DNA from: Pedobacter glucosidilyticus
GTDB taxonomy: Bacteria > Bacteroidota > Bacteroidia > Sphingobacteriales > Sphingobacteriaceae
DNA length: 64,000 nucleotides
Direction: 5' to 3'
Assembly: GCF_002483235.1 (NCBI RefSeq)
Contig: NZ_DLHN01000027.1
Span: 165,176 to 229,175 of the forward strand
Shown: positions 1-9,309 of the stretch, in pieces
How the letters are laid out: every line of letters begins with the position of its first letter
Position numbering within the stretch: the stretch's first letter is position 1
Notes under the pieces: generated by a model
The model's database searches: none
What the model was told of the DNA's origin: nothing
The model's input: the letters and a program-made list of their open reading frames with translations, nothing else
Made by a program: the position numbers and the translations under genes

Positions 1-534
1 TTGATCATAAACTATCGATAAAGAAGTTTTTGCAGGAAAAGGATCAGATACAACCTTAGTAACTAAAGGCACATCTCCAAACCAACGCACAAGATCAAAG
101 TAAGAAAAAGCTCTAAGAAAGCAAGCTTCTGCTCTTACCCTATCGGCCAATGCACCAGCATTAGATGAATTAACATATAATAAGATTTCATTTGCCCGAC
201 TGATAGCCCGGTAACGATTAGCCCATACATCTCGAAAGTATGTACTTTTCTCATCAAAAGTCAATAAATTTAATTGATCCCTTTCAAAAACAGGAGTTCC
301 TGCATAAAATGCATCATCGGCCGTTAATTCTGAAACGAAAAAATTCTGATTACTTATTACCTCGCTTTTTAACAAAGCAACATAAACTCCGTTAACCGCA
401 GCTACTGCATCTGCTGGAGTTCTAAAAAATTTATCTGGCGTTACTAAACTTCGAGGGTCTTCCTGAAGAAATTTTTCGCAAGATTGAAATAATATGGCAG
501 ATGATAACAGGAAATAGATTAATAGCTTTTTCAT
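1..534 (-). CDS. SusD/RagB-family nutrient-binding outer-membrane lipoprotein (partial, C-terminal part outside window)
   Basis: Only the first 178 codons are present; the reading frame is open at the window edge. The protein begins MKKLLIYFLLSSAILFQSC, a lipoprotein signal with the lipobox Cys at about residue 19, followed by the SusD-typical start EKFLQEDPRSLVTPDKFF. The stretch with ADAVAAVNGVYVAL and later RAEACFLRAFSYFDLVRWFGDVPLV is the helical TPR-like core that SusD proteins show around residues 40-160. SusD proteins bind glycans at the cell surface and act as the lid of the SusC transporter. It lies 20 bp downstream of the SusC gene on the same strand, so the two form one unit. The substrate cannot be told from this fragment. 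Confidence 0.9.
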   Translation of the reverse strand, partial: MKKLLIYFLLSSAILFQSCEKFLQEDPRSLVTPDKFFRTPADAVAAVNGVYVALLKSEVISNQNFFVSELTADDAFYAGTPVFERDQLNLLTFDEKSTYFRDVWANRYRAISRANEILLYVNSSNAGALADRVRAEACFLRAFSYFDLVRWFGDVPLVTKVVSDPFPAKTSLSIVYDQ

Positions 535-554
535 AATAATTTATATTAATTATT

Positions 555-3500
555 TTAAAATCTTAAGTTAGCCCCAAACAAGAATATTTTTGATAATGGA
601 TAACTACCATTATCTATTCCTCTAGCAATCGTAGTGTTAGAAGATGCACCTTCAGGATTAATACCTGAGTAATTAGTTATTATAAATGGATTTTGTGCAG
701 TTATAAATAATCTGGCACTCTGTATTTTTATTCTATTGACTAATTTAGAGTCTAATGTATATCCAAACGTCATACTATTAACTCTTATATAAGAAGCGTC
801 TTCAACGTAATAATCTCTTGAAGTTCTTATTTCAGTATAGGCTCCTGCCCGTGGATAATGAGTGTTTTGGTTAAAAGCCCTTAGTTTTTCTACAGTTTCT
901 AAGTCCATATCCGGAGTAATCGTACGATATCTGTTTTCGAAAAATTTGTTCGCTGTATTATTTCCTCCAACATCTGCCATTCTTGCAACAAACGCATTAT
1001 AAGCATAAGCGCCATAAGAAAAGCTCATAAATATGTTAAAATCAAAACTTTTGTAGGATATGTTATTTCCAAACCCCCCAGTAAACTTCGGAAGCGAATT
1101 CCCTAGCGGCACAAGGTCTTCGTTATCCAAAACATTATTTCCATTTACATCTTCGTATCTAGCATCGCCTTCTCTAGCACCTGGTTGAAAAGTTGCTGGC
1201 TTTGCTGCAAGGCTTTCTGGATTCCAAACAGGTAAAGTTCTATACCCATAAATCTCTGCGATAGGTCTTCCTAAATAAGATCGGGTAAAACCTCCTATTT
1301 CTGTTCCACTTTGAATATAATCTAAGTCGCCTGCAAACTTTACAATTTTATTTCTATTGAAGCCTATATTGAAATCGCTTTTCCAAAAGAAGTTCCCTTT
1401 AAATGGGATTACTGAAATATCAAGTTCAAGACCCTTATTCTGCATTGCACCAACATTTTGAACCGTATTTGAAAAGCCCGTAGTTAATGGAGTTATTACA
1501 GTATAGAGCAGTTTTTCTGTGTCTTTTTGATAAAGATTAATACCTAGGGTAATCCGGTTTTTTAGTACTGCAACGTCTGCTCCTAAGTTTAAAGATTTAC
1601 TTTCTTCCCAAGAAAGATCAGGATTAGGTAGACGAGAGGATGTATATGCCGTATTTATGACACTTCCAAAATTATAATTTGACCCTGCCCCATAAGTTGA
1701 TAATGTAGAATAATTACCCACAGCTTGGTTGCCTACAACACCGTAACTGGCCCGGAGTTTCAGATCTGAAAGAAACTTAACGCTTTTCATAAACTTTTCA
1801 TTGAGAACTCTCCAAGAGACAGCGGCGGAAGGGAAGAAGCCAAACTGATTGCCCTTTGCAAATCTTGAAGATCCATCATATCTTCCAGTTAATGTTACTA
1901 AATATCTGTTATCAAAATTATAATTGAACCTACCAAGATAAGAGGCCAGTTGATTGCCGTCATAATCACTTCGTGGCACTTGAGGACTACTTCCCGCCCC
2001 AATATCGTAGAAACCCGTTAGATCATTAGGGAACTCTCTGGTCTCCGAAAAAAAAGATTCACCTTCATATTTCTCAAGGGTTGCACCTACTACCCCGTCA
2101 ATTTTATGTTTTCCAATTTTGGTATTATAATTAAGAGTTGATTCGTATAATAATTTCTTTGATTGTCCATTATCAAGTCGAGCCATACCCTTCCAGGCTC
2201 GTTCAACAGGTAGCGAACGAGGGCGATAGGTTTGAGCTAAAGCTTGCCTTGCTATTACACCTAATTTTCCATTTAATGTAAATTTATTGCTGATTTTATA
2301 GCTTAAACCGAAATTCCCCACAAGTGTCTGAGCCGTATTTAAGGACTTATAGTCGTTAATCAATACCATGGTATTATTTGAAGGTTCTTCACTAATAGCT
2401 CCTAAAATCTGAGTCTCAATATCATAACGAGGATTATAATAAATAGTCCCTAAGAGCGGATCTTCATAAACGCTATCTCCATATCTATAATCACCTAATT
2501 TATTATAAGATCCATCGGGATTGATCATAGGGACTAATGGGGAATACGCTAGAGCACTTGTAAAAAGCCCACTACCCAAACTAGAAGTAACAGGATAACC
2601 GGTATTAACAGTCCTATTATATGTTGCTGTTGAAGTAAGTTTTAAATTTTTCCAAATATTACTTTCTAAGTTGACTTTAACACTATTTCTGTTTAAACCA
2701 GAGTTTTTATAAATACCTTGCTGATCAAAATTCTGATAAGAGATATAGTATTTAGCCATGGCTGTTCCTCCCGAAATTGATAGATTTGCATCTTTAATAC
2801 TACCTGTTCGGCTAACGTCTCTTAAATGGTCATAATATTTGACATTTGGTATTTCTTCAGGGGTATATCCTGGATCGAAGCCTCGGTAAGCTAATCTTTC
2901 ATTAACAGCAGTAATTTGATCTGCCAGATTGAGCCTATCTACAGGGAAATTCATTTCAGATAAAGAATAATTATAGCTCAAATTAATACGTGGGGCACCA
3001 ATTTTACCCTTTTTTGTTGTCACAAGCACTACACCATTAGCTCCACGAGAGCCGTAGATGGCTGTCGCTGACGCGTCCTTTAAAATTTCAACACTTTCAA
3101 TGTCATTCGGGTTAATATCAGCCAATGGATTTGTTACTGTATTGGGAGCATAGATACTTCCTCCACTAGATTCAATCGCATCAAATGGCAATCCGTCGAT
3201 GACGTACAGAGGTTGAGAATTACCAGAAATAGATGACATACCGCGAATTTCAATACTTAAACCAGCACCTGGAGCACCCGAAGCTTCTTGAACTACAACA
3301 CCAGAGGCTCGCCCGCTTAAAAACTGTTGAAAATTTGAGAAGCTTTGATCGCCTATATCCTTAGCATTTATTGAAGAAACTGCGCCTGATAGGTCGCTTT
3401 TTGCAATTGAACCATAACCAATTACAACCACTTCATTTAAAGAACTAGCTGAAGACTCTAGTTTGACATCGATGTTAGTTTTATCGCCAACAGTTATAGA

Positions 3501-3779
3501 TTGTTCTATAAAACCTAAAAAGTTAAAAATTAAAACATCACCAGCTTTTGCTTGAATTTCGTATTTCCCATCTGCTTTAGTAACTACCCCACGATTTGTT
3601 CCTCTTACCGTAATAGAAGTACCCGGTAAACTTTCATTACTATCTCCATCTATTACAATACCAGTTATAGATTTTAATTGCTGTGAAAACACCATTGAAT
3701 TGTAGGTGAATAGTAAAAATGATATAAGATATAAAATCCTATACATTTTTTTTGGTAATGATTTAATCATATAGTTCAT
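555..3779 (-). CDS. SusC/RagA-family TonB-linked outer-membrane transporter
   Basis: A 1074-residue TonB-dependent receptor of SusC type. After a signal sequence (residues about 1-33) comes a CarboxypepD_reg-like domain (about 37-110, with TGIVIDGDSNESLPGTSITV), then the SusC signature LNEVVVIGYG (about 114-123), a plug domain with the characteristic AIYGSRGANGVVLVTTKKG, and a long beta-barrel ending in an aromatic residue (FLFGANLRF). Length is normal for the family (about 950-1100). With the SusD gene behind it, it imports an oligosaccharide or other large ligand using TonB energy. No anti-sigma or regulator gene is adjacent, so it may be constitutive or controlled from elsewhere. It is not obviously part of the PUL that starts at 5893 on the other strand. 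MNYM gives two possible starts three codons apart. Confidence 0.95.
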   Translation of the reverse strand: MNYMIKSLPKKMYRILYLISFLLFTYNSMVFSQQLKSITGIVIDGDSNESLPGTSITVRGTNRGVVTKADGKYEIQAKAGDVLIFNFLGFIEQSITVGDKTNIDVKLESSASSLNEVVVIGYGSIAKSDLSGAVSSINAKDIGDQSFSNFQQFLSGRASGVVVQEASGAPGAGLSIEIRGMSSISGNSQPLYVIDGLPFDAIESSGGSIYAPNTVTNPLADINPNDIESVEILKDASATAIYGSRGANGVVLVTTKKGKIGAPRINLSYNYSLSEMNFPVDRLNLADQITAVNERLAYRGFDPGYTPEEIPNVKYYDHLRDVSRTGSIKDANLSISGGTAMAKYYISYQNFDQQGIYKNSGLNRNSVKVNLESNIWKNLKLTSTATYNRTVNTGYPVTSSLGSGLFTSALAYSPLVPMINPDGSYNKLGDYRYGDSVYEDPLLGTIYYNPRYDIETQILGAISEEPSNNTMVLINDYKSLNTAQTLVGNFGLSYKISNKFTLNGKLGVIARQALAQTYRPRSLPVERAWKGMARLDNGQSKKLLYESTLNYNTKIGKHKIDGVVGATLEKYEGESFFSETREFPNDLTGFYDIGAGSSPQVPRSDYDGNQLASYLGRFNYNFDNRYLVTLTGRYDGSSRFAKGNQFGFFPSAAVSWRVLNEKFMKSVKFLSDLKLRASYGVVGNQAVGNYSTLSTYGAGSNYNFGSVINTAYTSSRLPNPDLSWEESKSLNLGADVAVLKNRITLGINLYQKDTEKLLYTVITPLTTGFSNTVQNVGAMQNKGLELDISVIPFKGNFFWKSDFNIGFNRNKIVKFAGDLDYIQSGTEIGGFTRSYLGRPIAEIYGYRTLPVWNPESLAAKPATFQPGAREGDARYEDVNGNNVLDNEDLVPLGNSLPKFTGGFGNNISYKSFDFNIFMSFSYGAYAYNAFVARMADVGGNNTANKFFENRYRTITPDMDLETVEKLRAFNQNTHYPRAGAYTEIRTSRDYYVEDASYIRVNSMTFGYTLDSKLVNRIKIQSARLFITAQNPFIITNYSGINPEGASSNTTIARGIDNGSYPLSKIFLFGANLRF

Positions 3780-4616
3780 GGTTTATTTTGGTTTTTGGTT
3801 TACTTTATAAATTAAGTATAATTATGAAATACTTAACCAATTGATATATTATACAATTCTTAACTCCTAATAAATGAGGTCAAAATATTTAGTAATTGGT
3901 TAATAGATTTATTTCTTCCAATTCAAACAAATAACTATGATTAATAAATAACTTAAATAACTATAATTGGTTTGGTTTGGTTTGGTAATTATAAAACAAT
4001 AGTAGATACTTTCTTTGAGAAATACAAATAATAAGCAAAAAAGATAGATTCTTTTATTTTATTAATTCAAAAATTCTAGCTAAGAAGTTCCTTATACTTG
4101 GAAAAAGACTGAATTTAAAATTTATGTTGAAATAAACAATTCTGTGTAAGCCTGTCATTTCTTGATTCAATAATTTCGTATTCCCTATTTAGCCTTAAAA
4201 TACCATACTTTTAAGTCATATTGCTTATTACTAAATTATTCTTAGGTCGAATTCCTATTTAGCTTTAAAAAGGCCAAATTTTAAGGTATTTCACGCTTAA
4301 GCAGTCCCACTTTAAAGTCAAGAAATTTAATTTCACCTTAAAATAATAAGATTTTTAAGGTATGACATTCAATTGGTAAAGTCATGCGTACCTTATGTAA
4401 GGAAATGTAATATACATATTGTGGGGAATCCACTTTTTAAAAGCCTTGATTGGAGACCTTTTGAAAAAGTAGGCCAGCTAACGCTAAAAGGGCTGCTGTT
4501 TGTTGAAAATGAAATTTTAAAAATTGCTCTAGAGTTTTACAAAGACAATGTAAGTTAGTATAAAATATAGAGTTGATTTAACGCTCTTTAACAGCTCTCC
4601 CCACAGTAGAGAAAAA
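3780..4616. other. AT-rich intergenic stretch
   Basis: No convincing gene. It must hold the promoter of the minus-strand susC at 3779, but I find no clear TAnnTTTG box. A TTGGT pentamer is repeated four times at 3967-3986. The right half carries the ccttaaaa/ttttaagg repeats listed separately. A 61-codon open frame at 4373-4558 starts at TTG and resembles nothing known, so it is not called. Confidence 0.5.
4183..4361. repeat. Two imperfect direct repeats plus a CCTTAAAA/TTTTAAGG hairpin
   Basis: The unit CCTATTTAGCYTTAAAA followed 8-9 nt later by an inverted TTTTAAG occurs at 4183-4212 and again at 4254-4286. A third copy of the inverted core, ACCTTAAAAT (4335-4344) with ATTTTTAAGGT (4351-4361) around a 6-nt loop, follows. 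In all there are several CCTTAAAA-type half-sites in both orientations within 180 bp. This could be a cluster of protein-binding sites or a remnant of a mobile element end; the sequence does not decide. Confidence 0.5.
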
Positions 4617-4646
4617 TCAATTCTCAGTTCGCGAATTGAGAATTGA
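4617..4646. promoter_or_regulatory. 30-bp near-perfect palindrome, probable operator of the adjacent winged-helix gene
   Basis: Arms TCAATTCTCA (4617-4626) and TGAGAATTGA (4637-4646) are exact reverse complements, and the centre TTCGCGAA is itself a palindrome; only the two positions flanking the centre break symmetry. It ends 16 bp before the ATG at 4663. This is the size and place expected of an autorepressor operator binding a dimeric wHTH protein. It also argues against the alternative TTG start at 4636, which lies inside the palindrome. Confidence 0.65.
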
Positions 4647-4662
4647 TGTATTACTTTTAAGT

Positions 4663-5187
4663 ATGAAAGCACATAATGGCATGAGGCCACATGATGTGGT
4701 GGTACTCTTGAAGATCATAGCTCTGCCAGGTGAAAATTGGCTTAAAAAAGACTTGTCATCTGGACTTTTTATCAGTCCTTCGGAAATCAGCGAATCGTTG
4801 AACAGGTCGATGATTGCCCGTTTGATTAGTCCCGATAAGCGAAAAGTTCAAAAGAATGCCCTCTTGAAATTTATCGAGAATGGCATTGGTTTTGTCTTCC
4901 CCGTAGAAATTGGTGCAATCGTTAGAGGAATGCCCACTGCGCATAGCTCCCCTTTACTCCAAGAATTATTTGTTTCCAAAACAGTTTATGTTTGGCCAGA
5001 TCCACAAGGAAAATCAAAAGGCAAAGCGGTGGCACCGTTATATCCTAATCAAGTAAAAGCCGCATTGGAAGACCAAAACCTATATCAAATGTTATCACTT
5101 GTTGATGCCATAAGAATTGGAAAGCCCCGAGAGTGTGAAAAAGCGCTAGAACTTTTAAGACAGTTATTTAATAGACAATATGCATGA
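4663..5187 (+). CDS. Winged-helix DNA-binding protein (probable autoregulator, first gene of a broken pair)
   Basis: A 174-residue protein starting MKAHNGMRPHDVVVLLKI. Residues about 8-75 read as a winged helix-turn-helix: PHDVVVLLKIIAL, then a recognition-helix region SPSEISESLNRSMIARLI, then a wing around KVQKNALLKFIENGIGFVFP. The C-terminal half contains a conserved-looking LYPNQVKAAL segment. No signal peptide or membrane segment. I chose ATG 4663 rather than TTG 4636 because of the palindrome just upstream. Its stop codon overlaps the ATG of a second gene (5180) of which only 22 codons survive, so it was once translationally coupled to a partner. In Bacteroidota similar wHTH proteins often precede a nucleotidyltransferase gene, in a toxin-antitoxin-like arrangement; here that role is inferred. 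Without a partner it may be only a relic. Confidence 0.7.
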   Translation: MKAHNGMRPHDVVVLLKIIALPGENWLKKDLSSGLFISPSEISESLNRSMIARLISPDKRKVQKNALLKFIENGIGFVFPVEIGAIVRGMPTAHSSPLLQELFVSKTVYVWPDPQGKSKGKAVAPLYPNQVKAALEDQNLYQMLSLVDAIRIGKPRECEKALELLRQLFNRQYA

Positions 5188-5248
5188 AAACATAGTCCGC
5201 ATTAAAGTGGTAACTGAGGCTTTAAAGGGATTCTATTTTATCGTTTAA
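5180..5248 (+). pseudogene. Truncated start of a partner gene (probable nucleotidyltransferase), 22 codons left
   Basis: The frame MHENIVRIKVVTEALK opens at an ATG overlapping the last codons of the wHTH gene by 8 bp, then runs into unrelated sequence and stops at 5246-5248. The N-terminus resembles nucleotidyltransferase-like proteins that start with an ENI.RIK..A.AL pattern before their GG-S motif; the GG-S motif and everything after it are missing. The family call rests on these 16 residues only. The overlapping start shows the two genes were coupled. Confidence 0.5.
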
Positions 5249-5400
5249 TTAAAAATCAACTCACTCATGTGCTCAGCAAATTGCCTTAATTTGATGAGTG
5301 TTATGGTAGAATCAGTATGTAAGTTATACTCGGCAGATTGTGCCAAATTGTACAATAACGGAAATTCATTTTCTAAAAACTCAAAATTAGATAGACCCAT
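5245..5400 (-). pseudogene. N-terminal remnant of a type I restriction enzyme R subunit (HsdR)
   Basis: On the minus strand an ATG at 5400 opens a 51-codon frame: MGLSNFEFLENEFPLLYNLA, then QSAEYNLHTDSTITLIKLRQ, then FAEHMSELIFN and a stop. The pattern FP.LY..A..AE.....D...TLIKLR.F.E....LIF is the DUF4145-type start of many HsdR proteins. A complete HsdR is about 1000 residues, so over 90% is gone, including the nuclease and helicase domains. No hsdM or hsdS is in the window. Its 3' end abuts the truncated gene at 5180-5248, so a single deletion probably removed the distal ends of both converging genes. Confidence 0.65.
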
Positions 5401-5892
5401 TTTTATTCTTAGGTATTAAGCTTAGCCACTAAAATAGTATTTACATTTTAAATCAGCTCAATATTTTTAATTAGAACTAATGAAGTAGACATTTATAAAA
5501 TGTATATAGCATTATTTAATCACTCCAATAACCAATTAAGAAATTCTACTTCTATAGCTAAACTGGTTAAATACCCTACTTAACAGGGTACTAACAGGGT
5601 GCTAACAGGGTCATTACTCGTTTTTAACAAGATAATTAACCCTATAAAGACCTTTTAATTTACTTGCTAGTATCGCATTATTACTCTGTTAATATTTGCT
5701 TTGTATCAACTTTATGTTGAGGTCTCAATCATTAAGGATAATCTTAAAAATAATATCATGATGTTTAACAGCTTGGTAAGCATGATTGAATAATCTAGTT
5801 TTTTGATTTAATTGTACATGTTAATAGTGTTCTTACATGGGTATATTTAACCCGCTCTAAGACATAAATTTCCAAGTATAGAACCATCAAAA
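5401..5892. other. Intergenic region with three 11-bp iterons, upstream of the PUL GH2 gene
   Basis: No gene. TAACAGGGT repeats three times with an 11-bp period at 5581-5611, next to an inverted TACCCT at 5572-5577. One helical turn per unit suggests a protein-binding array, but nothing identifies the protein. A stretch around 5726-5745 (CAATCATT then GGATAA) faintly resembles the conserved PUL site found at 20643 and 27174, with different spacing. Confidence 0.4.
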
Positions 5893-8800
5893 ATGAAACT
5901 GCTTCTTTCACTTTCTTTATTCTGTATCATTAGCTCTTACGTTATAGCAAAAGAAAAATCTATTTCTCTTGCTGGTCAATGGAGATTTGAAATTGCAGAT
6001 GCAACTTATCCGGCTTTTACCCAAACGTTAAAGGGGAAAATTCGTTTACCAGGCACTATTGATGATGCCGGTATTGGACCAAAAAATACTGCAACAGCTA
6101 CGCTTGAAGGACCTTACAGGAAGTTTAATTATACAGGACCAGTTTATTATCAACGAGAGATTGAAATACCTGAAAATTGGAAAGGAAAGCGAATCAGCCT
6201 GTTTTTAGAACGTTGTCGTTGGACTACCAAGGTCTGGATTGATGATCAATATTTAGGAACTCAGGAGAGTCTTGTAGCACCTCATACTTATGAATTTGGG
6301 ACAAATATTAAACCTGGGAAACATAAACTCACCATCTGTGTAGATAATACGGTAAAGCTAGATCTTGGTCGTTTTGTTTCTGCACTTTTTGGTGGTACAT
6401 GGGGCAATATGAATGGCATTATCGGCCGTATAGCATTAGATGCAACACCACCAGTATGGATTCATAATATACAGGTTTATCCAAATATTGCTAAAAAAAA
6501 TGCAGTGGTAAAAGTAGAGATTGGCAATGCAACAGGCAAGGCAGATAGTGGTGTAATGTATATCAATGGAAAAAACATTAAAGCCTATTGGGATACAAAA
6601 GGAGGGCAAGCCGAAGTAGAAATAGCTATGAGTACTGCAAAGCTATGGGATGAATTTACGCCAAATATGAGTAAGGTTACGGTGAAATTGGGTGGTGATG
6701 AACGCACTGTTCAATTTGGAATGCGAGAGTTTGCAATCAAAGAATCGCAATTTATTTTAAATGGCAGACCAATTTACTTGCGTGGTACTTTAGAATGTTC
6801 GATTTGGCCACTCACAGGATACCCACCAACTGATATTGGAGCCTGGAAGCGTATCTATAAAATCATGAAGTCTTACGGTCTCAATAGCATTCGTTTTCAT
6901 TCTTGGACACCACCTGAAGCAGCATTTATTGCAGCAGATCAGGAGGGCATCATCGTACAAACAGAAGCCCCACAAGCCAATGTAGCAGCAGGTCAGGATC
7001 CTGCAAGAGATAAATTCATTGAAGCAGAGTTAAAACGTATTGTTGATACCTATGGCAATCATCCATCCTTTTGTTTAATGACACCAGGGAATGAATATGG
7101 TGGCAAAGATGAGGTATTATCACGATGGGTTCAGATGCTTATAACGCATGATTCTCGTCATGTTTACTCCTCTCCTTCTAATGCACAAAAGACTCAAAAT
7201 CGTCAGTTTACGGTAACCGTTGGCGGCCGAGGGATATTTGGGCCTGGTACTTTTCGAGATTTAAGGAATGCTGTGGTTAAAGAGAAAATTCCAATAATAG
7301 GCCATGAAATTGGAGAATGGATGTATTATCCTGATTTTAAAGAAATAAAAAAATGGAATGGAGTGATGGAGTTGAAGAATTATGAAATGATTCGTGATGA
7401 CCTCAATAAAAAAAATCTTCTTGACCAAGCACCAAAATATGTAGAAGCAAGCGGGAAATTTTCTACCTTATTGTATAAAGAAGAAATTGAAGTGCATTTG
7501 CGTACTCCGGGATATGGAGGATTTCAACTGTTAGATTTACATGATTATCCAACTCAAGGAACAGCATTGGTGGGGCCTCTTGATGCTTTTTGGAAATCTA
7601 AAGGCTTTGTTACGCCTAAAAAGTTTCGTGAATATTGTTCTAGTACTGTCCCGCTATTACGTATGCCTAAACGAACTTATACGCAAGATGAATCTTTTAA
7701 TGCAAGTATTGATGTGGCACATTACGGTTCTACAGATTTATCAAAAGCACAAGTTCATTGGAAGATAAAAGATGAGCGAGGACATTTGATAGATGAGGGA
7801 AATCTTAAATCTGATGTTTTACCAACTGGAAAATTAAGTTCTATAGGAAATATTCAAGCATCATTGCTTAGTGCAAAAGCTCCTTGTAAGCTTACGGTAA
7901 CTGTATCATTAACAAATGGAGCAAAAGCAATTAACAGTTGGGATATTTGGGTATATCCAACAAAAGTTGTAACCGAAGCACCATCAACCGTAACGGTATG
8001 TAACAGATGGGATATTGCCAAAAAAATGCTTGAAAGTGGCAAAAAAGTAGTGTTTTTTTCGCATCATACTTATACCAAATCCTCTATGCCTGGTAGGTTT
8101 TTACCCGTTTTTTGGAGTCCGATATGGTTTCCTACGCAAAGGCCAAATACAATGGGCTTATTGTGTAATCCGGATGAACCGTTTTTTGCAAAGTTTCCAA
8201 CTGAAAATCACAGCAATTGGCAATGGTTTAACCTTATGGAGCATGCTCGTTTTTTCAATTTAGATAGTACTCCAGCCGCTTATCGTCCAATAATTCAGGT
8301 TATTGATAATTTTAAAAGAAACCATAAACTCGGAGTTGTTTTTGAAGCTACAGTTGGTAAGGGTAAGCTTTTAGTTTGTGGTTTTGATCCAACGGCAGTA
8401 CCTCAGGATGCTGCTTGTCGCCAATTTTTAAGCAATTTATACGATTACGCCGGCTCTGATAAATTTGTACCCACGCAAGAGCTGAATTTAGAAATACTTG
8501 ATAAGCTTTTTACACCTGAAATTGCCAGTATCAGTTCAGATAGTTTTGATGCCGTTGGGAAAAGAGAAACCTTTAAACCAGAGAATGCTATTGACGGTGA
8601 TCCGATAACTTCTTGGCAGAGTAAAGGCAAAGACCCTGTCTCTCCTTATCCGCATGAACTTGTTTTAGAACTATACCATCCTACTAAACTAAAAGGACTT
8701 ACTTGTCTTCCGGCAAGAGACCCTGAATATACCGGAGAAAAAGCAAGCTGGATTAAAGATTACGCCATATTTGTTAGTGATGATGGTAAAAAATGGGAAA

Positions 8801-8964
8801 AGTCTTTAGTTGAAGGTACCTTCAGTTATGATAATAAAATAAAGACGATTCTTTTTCCAGAGCCTGTAGCAGTGAAGTTCTTAAAACTTGTTGCCTTAAA
8901 TGGCTTTAACCCTAAAGATCCTAAAGCATCATTAGCAGAAATAACACTTATTAAAGCTGATTAA
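5893..8964 (+). CDS. Glycoside hydrolase family 2 protein with C-terminal F5/8-type (discoidin) domain
   Basis: A 1023-residue secreted enzyme. A signal peptide ends near residue 19 (SSYVIAKEKS). Residues about 25-185 are the GH2 sugar-binding jelly roll (WRFEI, RYW-like LFLERCRWTTKVWIDD, GTWGNMNGIIGRI). The (beta/alpha)8 barrel follows from about 285 (FILNGRPIYLRGT, NSIRFHSWTPPEAAF). Likely acid/base Glu is E401 in PGNEYGG; the likely nucleophile is E472 or E475 in GHEIGEW. The last 140 residues (NAIDGDPITSWQSKG onward) form a discoidin-type carbohydrate-binding module. GH2 enzymes release terminal beta-galactose, beta-mannose, beta-glucuronic acid or glucosamine; the specificity is not readable here. 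It stands alone ahead of the susC/D genes and ends in its own terminator, yet fits the PUL by function. Confidence 0.88.
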   Translation: MKLLLSLSLFCIISSYVIAKEKSISLAGQWRFEIADATYPAFTQTLKGKIRLPGTIDDAGIGPKNTATATLEGPYRKFNYTGPVYYQREIEIPENWKGKRISLFLERCRWTTKVWIDDQYLGTQESLVAPHTYEFGTNIKPGKHKLTICVDNTVKLDLGRFVSALFGGTWGNMNGIIGRIALDATPPVWIHNIQVYPNIAKKNAVVKVEIGNATGKADSGVMYINGKNIKAYWDTKGGQAEVEIAMSTAKLWDEFTPNMSKVTVKLGGDERTVQFGMREFAIKESQFILNGRPIYLRGTLECSIWPLTGYPPTDIGAWKRIYKIMKSYGLNSIRFHSWTPPEAAFIAADQEGIIVQTEAPQANVAAGQDPARDKFIEAELKRIVDTYGNHPSFCLMTPGNEYGGKDEVLSRWVQMLITHDSRHVYSSPSNAQKTQNRQFTVTVGGRGIFGPGTFRDLRNAVVKEKIPIIGHEIGEWMYYPDFKEIKKWNGVMELKNYEMIRDDLNKKNLLDQAPKYVEASGKFSTLLYKEEIEVHLRTPGYGGFQLLDLHDYPTQGTALVGPLDAFWKSKGFVTPKKFREYCSSTVPLLRMPKRTYTQDESFNASIDVAHYGSTDLSKAQVHWKIKDERGHLIDEGNLKSDVLPTGKLSSIGNIQASLLSAKAPCKLTVTVSLTNGAKAINSWDIWVYPTKVVTEAPSTVTVCNRWDIAKKMLESGKKVVFFSHHTYTKSSMPGRFLPVFWSPIWFPTQRPNTMGLLCNPDEPFFAKFPTENHSNWQWFNLMEHARFFNLDSTPAAYRPIIQVIDNFKRNHKLGVVFEATVGKGKLLVCGFDPTAVPQDAACRQFLSNLYDYAGSDKFVPTQELNLEILDKLFTPEIASISSDSFDAVGKRETFKPENAIDGDPITSWQSKGKDPVSPYPHELVLELYHPTKLKGLTCLPARDPEYTGEKASWIKDYAIFVSDDGKKWEKSLVEGTFSYDNKIKTILFPEPVAVKFLKLVALNGFNPKDPKASLAEITLIKAD

Positions 8965-9000
8965 AAAATATTCTGTAGCAGATTACTGAATATTTTTTTT
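8963..9000 (+). terminator. Rho-independent-like terminator after the GH2 gene
   Basis: AAAAAATATTC (8963-8973) pairs with GAATATTTTTT (8988-8998) around a 14-nt loop and runs into T residues. The stem is AT-rich, so it is weak, but it sits directly on the stop codon. The remaining sequence to 9309 shows no gene. Confidence 0.55.
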
Positions 9001-9309
9001 TAGAATAGATTTATTCAAAATCCGAATCAACATGCTGATGATAAATCATCCTCTTGATTAAACAGTTCATGGAATTTTCGAAAATACCATCTTGATAGTT
9101 AAGCATTCAAGCCATCCACAATTTAAAAGAGGTTTAGCCTAAAAGCTTGATGGAAAAATACATCATCATACTTTTAAAGTTTATCTCATAGATCGGAGAA
9201 GAAGGTTCTATAGCCTATCTCGTCTAGCGATTTCGAACTAAAATATGTATTTTCTTATCTACTAATACCCCCCTCATCAAGGCTATTACAAGCATTTTCT
9301 AAAAAGCTA

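Noticed and set aside
3967..3986. TTGGT x4 as a regulatory array
   Set aside because: A short pentamer run in AT-rich DNA is explained by slippage; nothing links it to a regulator.
4373..4558. 61-codon open frame before the wHTH gene
   Set aside because: It starts at TTG, sits in repeat-rich DNA, resembles no protein I know and has no clear coding character.
4636..4662. TTG start adding nine residues to the wHTH protein
   Set aside because: It lies within the operator palindrome; ATG 4663 is the better start.
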